A stretch of 64,000 nucleotides of DNA, from assembly GCA_038528605.1 (NCBI GenBank), contig JBCBEP010000002.1, positions 1 to 64,000 of the forward strand, read 5' to 3'. Made by a program: the position numbers and the translations under genes. Position 1 is the first letter of the stretch. Each line of letters starts with the position of its first letter. This document shows positions 61,161-64,000 of this stretch, one piece after another. Below the pieces are notes generated by a model, which saw nothing but the letters and a program-made list of their open reading frames with translations, was not told where the DNA came from and searched no databases. This DNA is from Thermohalobaculum sp038528605 (GTDB lineage: Bacteria > Pseudomonadota > Alphaproteobacteria > Rhodobacterales > Rhodobacteraceae).

Positions 61161-62762
61161 TCAGTTCGTCGCGCTGGCGCCCTGCATCAGCGTGTACTCG
61201 TCCGTGCGCGGGGTGTACGCGATGCCCTTGCGCGCGGCCCAGGCGTTCACCTGGTAGTGGATCGGGATGATCGCGTAGTTCTCGCCGATCGCCTTCTCCG
61301 TCGCCTCCGCCAGCAGCGCCTCGCGTTCTGCGTTGTCCACGGTGCGCAGCGCCTGGTTGATCAGCTCGTCCACCGCCGGGTCCGAATGCCGCCCGCGGTT
61401 CGAGGCGCCCATGCCCTTGTCCTTGTCATGCGTGGCGATGAGCGAGCGGAGCGGCGACGACGCCTCGCCCGACCCGGCACCCCAGCCCACCAGGATCAGG
61501 CTGAACTCCGGCAGGCCGCCCTCGCCACCCGCCGAGGCGCGCTTGAAGTAGACCGAGCGAGGCATGGTCTCGACCCCGGCCTCGATGCCCACGCGCGTCA
61601 GCATCTGGGCGATGGCCTCCACGATCTTCGCGTCGTTGATATAGCGGTCGTTCGGCCCGTGGATGGTGATCTTGAAGCCATCCTCATAGCCCGCCTCGGC
61701 CAGCAGCGACTTGGCGAGATCGGTGTCGTAGGCATCGGGCTCGAGCTTGTCGGAGACGCCGAAAAAGCCCTCGGGCAGGAGCTGGCCGGCCACGATGGAC
61801 TGCCCCTCCATCACCCGGTCCTTGATCAGCTCGCGGCTGATGGCGTGGCTGATGGCCTTGCGCACGCGGACATCGAGCAGCGGGTTCTTGATTGGGCTGC
61901 CGTCCTTCGCGGTGATATGCGGGCTGTCCTCACGGAACTGGTCCATATGCAGGTAGATCACGCGGTTCGAGACGCCCTCGAAGACCGTGAGATCGTCATT
62001 GCCCTTGATCGTCGCGAGATCCGTGGTCGGCACGTTGTTTATCATGTCCACATCGCCCGCGAGCAGGGCGGCCACGCGTGCCGGGTCGGACTTGATCGGG
62101 TTGAAGGTCACCTCGGCGAAGGGCGCGGGCTCGCCCCAGTGGTTCTCCGCCCGCTTCATCACGATCGCCTCGCCCGGCGTGTAGCTCACGAACGCCCAGG
62201 GCCCGGTGCCGAAGGTCGCGACGCCCTGATTGAACTCCTCGGTGGTCGCGCTGCAGCCCTTCTCGTCCGAGATGATCGGCACCGTGCTCACATCGTTGGC
62301 CATCAGCGGATAGGGCTCGGCCGTTTTGATCTGCACCGTGAAGTCGTCGATCTTCTCGACCGTCTTGCCCTTGATGTAGGTGCCGAAGCTCGAGGGCGAG
62401 TTCGGCACATCCGGCGCGCGCTGGAAGGTGCAGACAACGTCGTCCGCCGTGAAGGGCGAGCCGTCGTGGAACGTGACCCCCTCGCGCAGCTTGAACTCCC
62501 ACACCGTCGGGTCGTCCGTCGGCCCCCATTCGGTGGCGAGGCCCGGGATCAGGCCCTGGTTCGCATCCTGATTGATCAGCGCGTCGAAGATGTGCCGCGC
62601 AATCTGGTTGTTGGGCGTCAGGTTGTGGAAATGCGGGTCCATCGAGGTGACCTCCGAGGAGAGGCCGACGGTGATCGCCTCGTCCGACGCGGCGAGCGCG
62701 GGACCGGCAAGGAGCATCGCCGCCGAAGCGAGGAGAGCAGCGCGCGCGGTGGGGGTGGTCAT
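61161..62762 (-). CDS. Peptide ABC transporter substrate-binding protein
   Basis: A 533-aa periplasmic protein of the SBP_bac_5 family. The signal peptide runs to about residue 25 (LLAGPALAASDEA). Family blocks include LATEWGPTDDPTVWEFKLREGVTFHDGSPFTADDVVCTFQRA and VRKAISHAISRELI. It would capture di- or oligopeptides or a related ligand such as a glutathione derivative; the ligand is not predictable. First gene of the transporter operon. ATG 62762 is preceded by GGGAGACG. Confidence 0.93.
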   Translation of the reverse strand: MTTPTARAALLASAAMLLAGPALAASDEAITVGLSSEVTSMDPHFHNLTPNNQIARHIFDALINQDANQGLIPGLATEWGPTDDPTVWEFKLREGVTFHDGSPFTADDVVCTFQRAPDVPNSPSSFGTYIKGKTVEKIDDFTVQIKTAEPYPLMANDVSTVPIISDEKGCSATTEEFNQGVATFGTGPWAFVSYTPGEAIVMKRAENHWGEPAPFAEVTFNPIKSDPARVAALLAGDVDMINNVPTTDLATIKGNDDLTVFEGVSNRVIYLHMDQFREDSPHITAKDGSPIKNPLLDVRVRKAISHAISRELIKDRVMEGQSIVAGQLLPEGFFGVSDKLEPDAYDTDLAKSLLAEAGYEDGFKITIHGPNDRYINDAKIVEAIAQMLTRVGIEAGVETMPRSVYFKRASAGGEGGLPEFSLILVGWGAGSGEASSPLRSLIATHDKDKGMGASNRGRHSDPAVDELINQALRTVDNAEREALLAEATEKAIGENYAIIPIHYQVNAWAARKGIAYTPRTDEYTLMQGASATN

Positions 62763-63023
62763 GGATCGTCTCCCTGATACTGGAGCGCCCCGTGGTCCTC
62801 TGGCGGGGCCGGTCGGGGTCGGGGCTCGTACGAAGGGCGGCGCGGCCGCCGCTCAGCTCACGCTAGCAGGTTCCCCCGCCGCGCCAAGTTTTTCCAGCAA
62901 CCCGGCCGCGCCATACCCGCTTTGCGGTGGCGTTACGGCCGGTCGCACTATGTCGCACCGCATCAGACGCACGCGTCAAACCGCCGCTCTGGCTGGCTGG
63001 CGGGCGGCAGGGAGGGTCGGACC
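62763..63023. other. Divergent promoter gap
   Basis: The largest gene-free stretch in the window (261 bp), between the minus-strand peptide-binding protein and the plus-strand NADH dehydrogenase. I see no ORF, tRNA or strong palindrome in it. Promoters of both genes must lie here. Confidence 0.6.
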
Positions 63024-64000
63024 ATGGCGACACCACGCATTCTCGTGCTCGGCGGCGGCTTCGCAGGCATGTTCTCGGCGCGCGAGCTGCAGCGCCGGCT
63101 GGGCGACACGGCGGAAATCGAGCTGATCAACGACGAGAACTACTTCGTCTTCCAGCCCCTACTGCCCGAAGTCGCCGCAGGTTCCATCACCGCGCCCCAC
63201 GCCGTCACCCCCCTCCGGTTCCTCCTGAAGGGCATCACCGTACGCAAGGCCGTGGTGCACGATGTCGGTTTCGAGCGGCAGGTCGTGACCCTCTTCCAGG
63301 GCGTGCAGCGCCGGCCAACGGAAGTCGCCTACGACCATCTCGTGGTCGCCATGGGCCAGCGGACCGATCTCTCCCGCATGCCAGGCATGCCCGAACACGC
63401 GCTTACGATGAAGACGCTGGAGGACGCGCGCCGCCTCCGCGCCCATGTGATCGAGCGGCTCGAGCATGCGGACATCACGCGCCTGCCCGAGGTGAAGCGG
63501 GAGGCCCTCACCTTCTGCGTCGTCGGCGCCGGCTTCTCGGGCATCGAGACGGTGGGCGAAATGAAGGAGCTGATCGACCGCTCGCTGAAGTACTACCCGA
63601 ACATCGACCCGTCGGAGGTCCGCGTCATCGTCGTCGAGTATCTCGAGAAGGTATTGCCCGAGCTGCCGCCCTCCCTCGGCGCCTATGCCGCGAGGAAGCT
63701 GGCGGATCGAGGGATCGAGCTGAAGCTCGGCACCGGCGTCGCCTCCGCCACCGGTACCTCGCTGACAACGAGCACGGGCGAGGTGATCGGCACGCGCACC
63801 ATCGTCGCCACCATCGGCAGCGCCCCCTCCGCCGTGGTGCGCGAGATGCCGCTGGAGCTCACAGGCGGGCGCATCGCGGTGGAGCGCACGCTGGCTGCCA
63901 AAGGCCACGCCAATGTCTGGTCCCTCGGCGACTGCGCGCTGATCCCGATGAAGGACGGCGCGACGGAGCGGGGGGACTTCGCGCCCCCCACCGCGCAGTT
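63024..64000 (+). CDS. Type II NADH dehydrogenase-like FAD/NAD oxidoreductase, 3' partial
   Basis: About 325 residues are visible and the frame runs off the window. It has the N-terminal FAD motif LGGGFAGMFSARELQ, the NADH motif VVGAGFSGIETVGEM near residue 175, and NVWSLGDCALIP near the end, which is the flavin-contact block of the pyridine nucleotide-disulfide oxidoreductase fold. The pattern fits NDH-2, the non-proton-pumping NADH:quinone oxidoreductase of the membrane surface, or a related ferredoxin-NAD reductase. ATG 63024 follows GGGAGGG. Neighbours give no further clue. Confidence 0.85.
   Translation, partial: MATPRILVLGGGFAGMFSARELQRRLGDTAEIELINDENYFVFQPLLPEVAAGSITAPHAVTPLRFLLKGITVRKAVVHDVGFERQVVTLFQGVQRRPTEVAYDHLVVAMGQRTDLSRMPGMPEHALTMKTLEDARRLRAHVIERLEHADITRLPEVKREALTFCVVGAGFSGIETVGEMKELIDRSLKYYPNIDPSEVRVIVVEYLEKVLPELPPSLGAYAARKLADRGIELKLGTGVASATGTSLTTSTGEVIGTRTIVATIGSAPSAVVREMPLELTGGRIAVERTLAAKGHANVWSLGDCALIPMKDGATERGDFAPPTAQ

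Overview
The window is a high-G+C (by eye about two thirds) stretch of an alphaproteobacterial chromosome, most like Rhodobacterales or a close relative. Pointers are a VPLPA-CTERM protein with an XrtD-type exosortase, a taurine:pyruvate aminotransferase beside a MocR/TauR regulator, an ectoine hydrolase, a DUF1127 micro-protein, and many short-loop intergenic palindromes. Coding density is very high and 4-nt ATGA/GTGA overlaps are frequent. No rRNA, tRNA, CRISPR array, transposase, phage gene or replication origin was seen, and no gap between genes exceeds about 260 bp.

1-12.5 kb: sugar-acid uptake and catabolism. A TRAP large permease (5' truncated by the window), a mandelate-racemase-type enolase, a UxaA/GarD-family dehydratase, a beta-hydroxyacid dehydrogenase and an EamA permease run on the plus strand. 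Uronate dehydrogenase, an IlvD/Edd dehydratase, a GNAT protein, a PhyH dioxygenase and a 5-ketogluconate-reductase-like SDR run on the minus strand. L-idonate 5-dehydrogenase and KDG kinase follow on plus. Two GGTATACC palindromes sit at the two promoter positions and look like operators of a UxuR/ExuR-type GntR repressor that lies outside the window.

12.6-23 kb: nitrogen, sulfur and methylamine compounds. Ectoine hydrolase (doeA), taurine:pyruvate aminotransferase (tpa), a TauR-like MocR regulator, an XRE-cupin regulator with a clear operator, two tandem 814-aa dimethylglycine-dehydrogenase-like flavoproteins and a SnoaL-like protein.

23-36 kb: surface glycan. Five plus-strand genes each overlap the next by 4 nt. 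The centre is a 1,328-aa fusion GT2 / serine-acetyltransferase-like hexapeptide repeat / FkbH (HAD-IIIC) / acyl carrier protein, followed by a MaoC-SDR fusion. This looks like a glycosyltransferase joined to a polyketide-style glyceryl-ACP starter system and is the best candidate for an undescribed system. GalE, the exosortase-EpsI fusion XrtD and a lower-G+C polymerase-like membrane protein follow. A VPLPA-CTERM substrate lies 21 kb away at 55.1-55.7 kb.

36-46.5 kb: patatin-like lipoprotein, large MscS channel, the lysine 2-monooxygenase pathway pair davA-davB, a coupled GtrB-GtrA-GT87 operon (minus) and an AAA ATPase.

46.5-64 kb: scavenging of peptides and amides. Gamma-glutamyltransferase, amidase and two M20 peptidases are followed by DUF1127, a P450, a 2OG-type oxygenase and the VPLPA-CTERM protein. 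A Dpp/Opp-type ABC transporter (binding protein, two permeases, two ATPases) with an AbrB-type membrane protein occupies the minus strand. A type II NADH dehydrogenase runs off the right end. Intergenic gaps here carry striking inverted repeats, several with G-quadruplex motifs in the loop.
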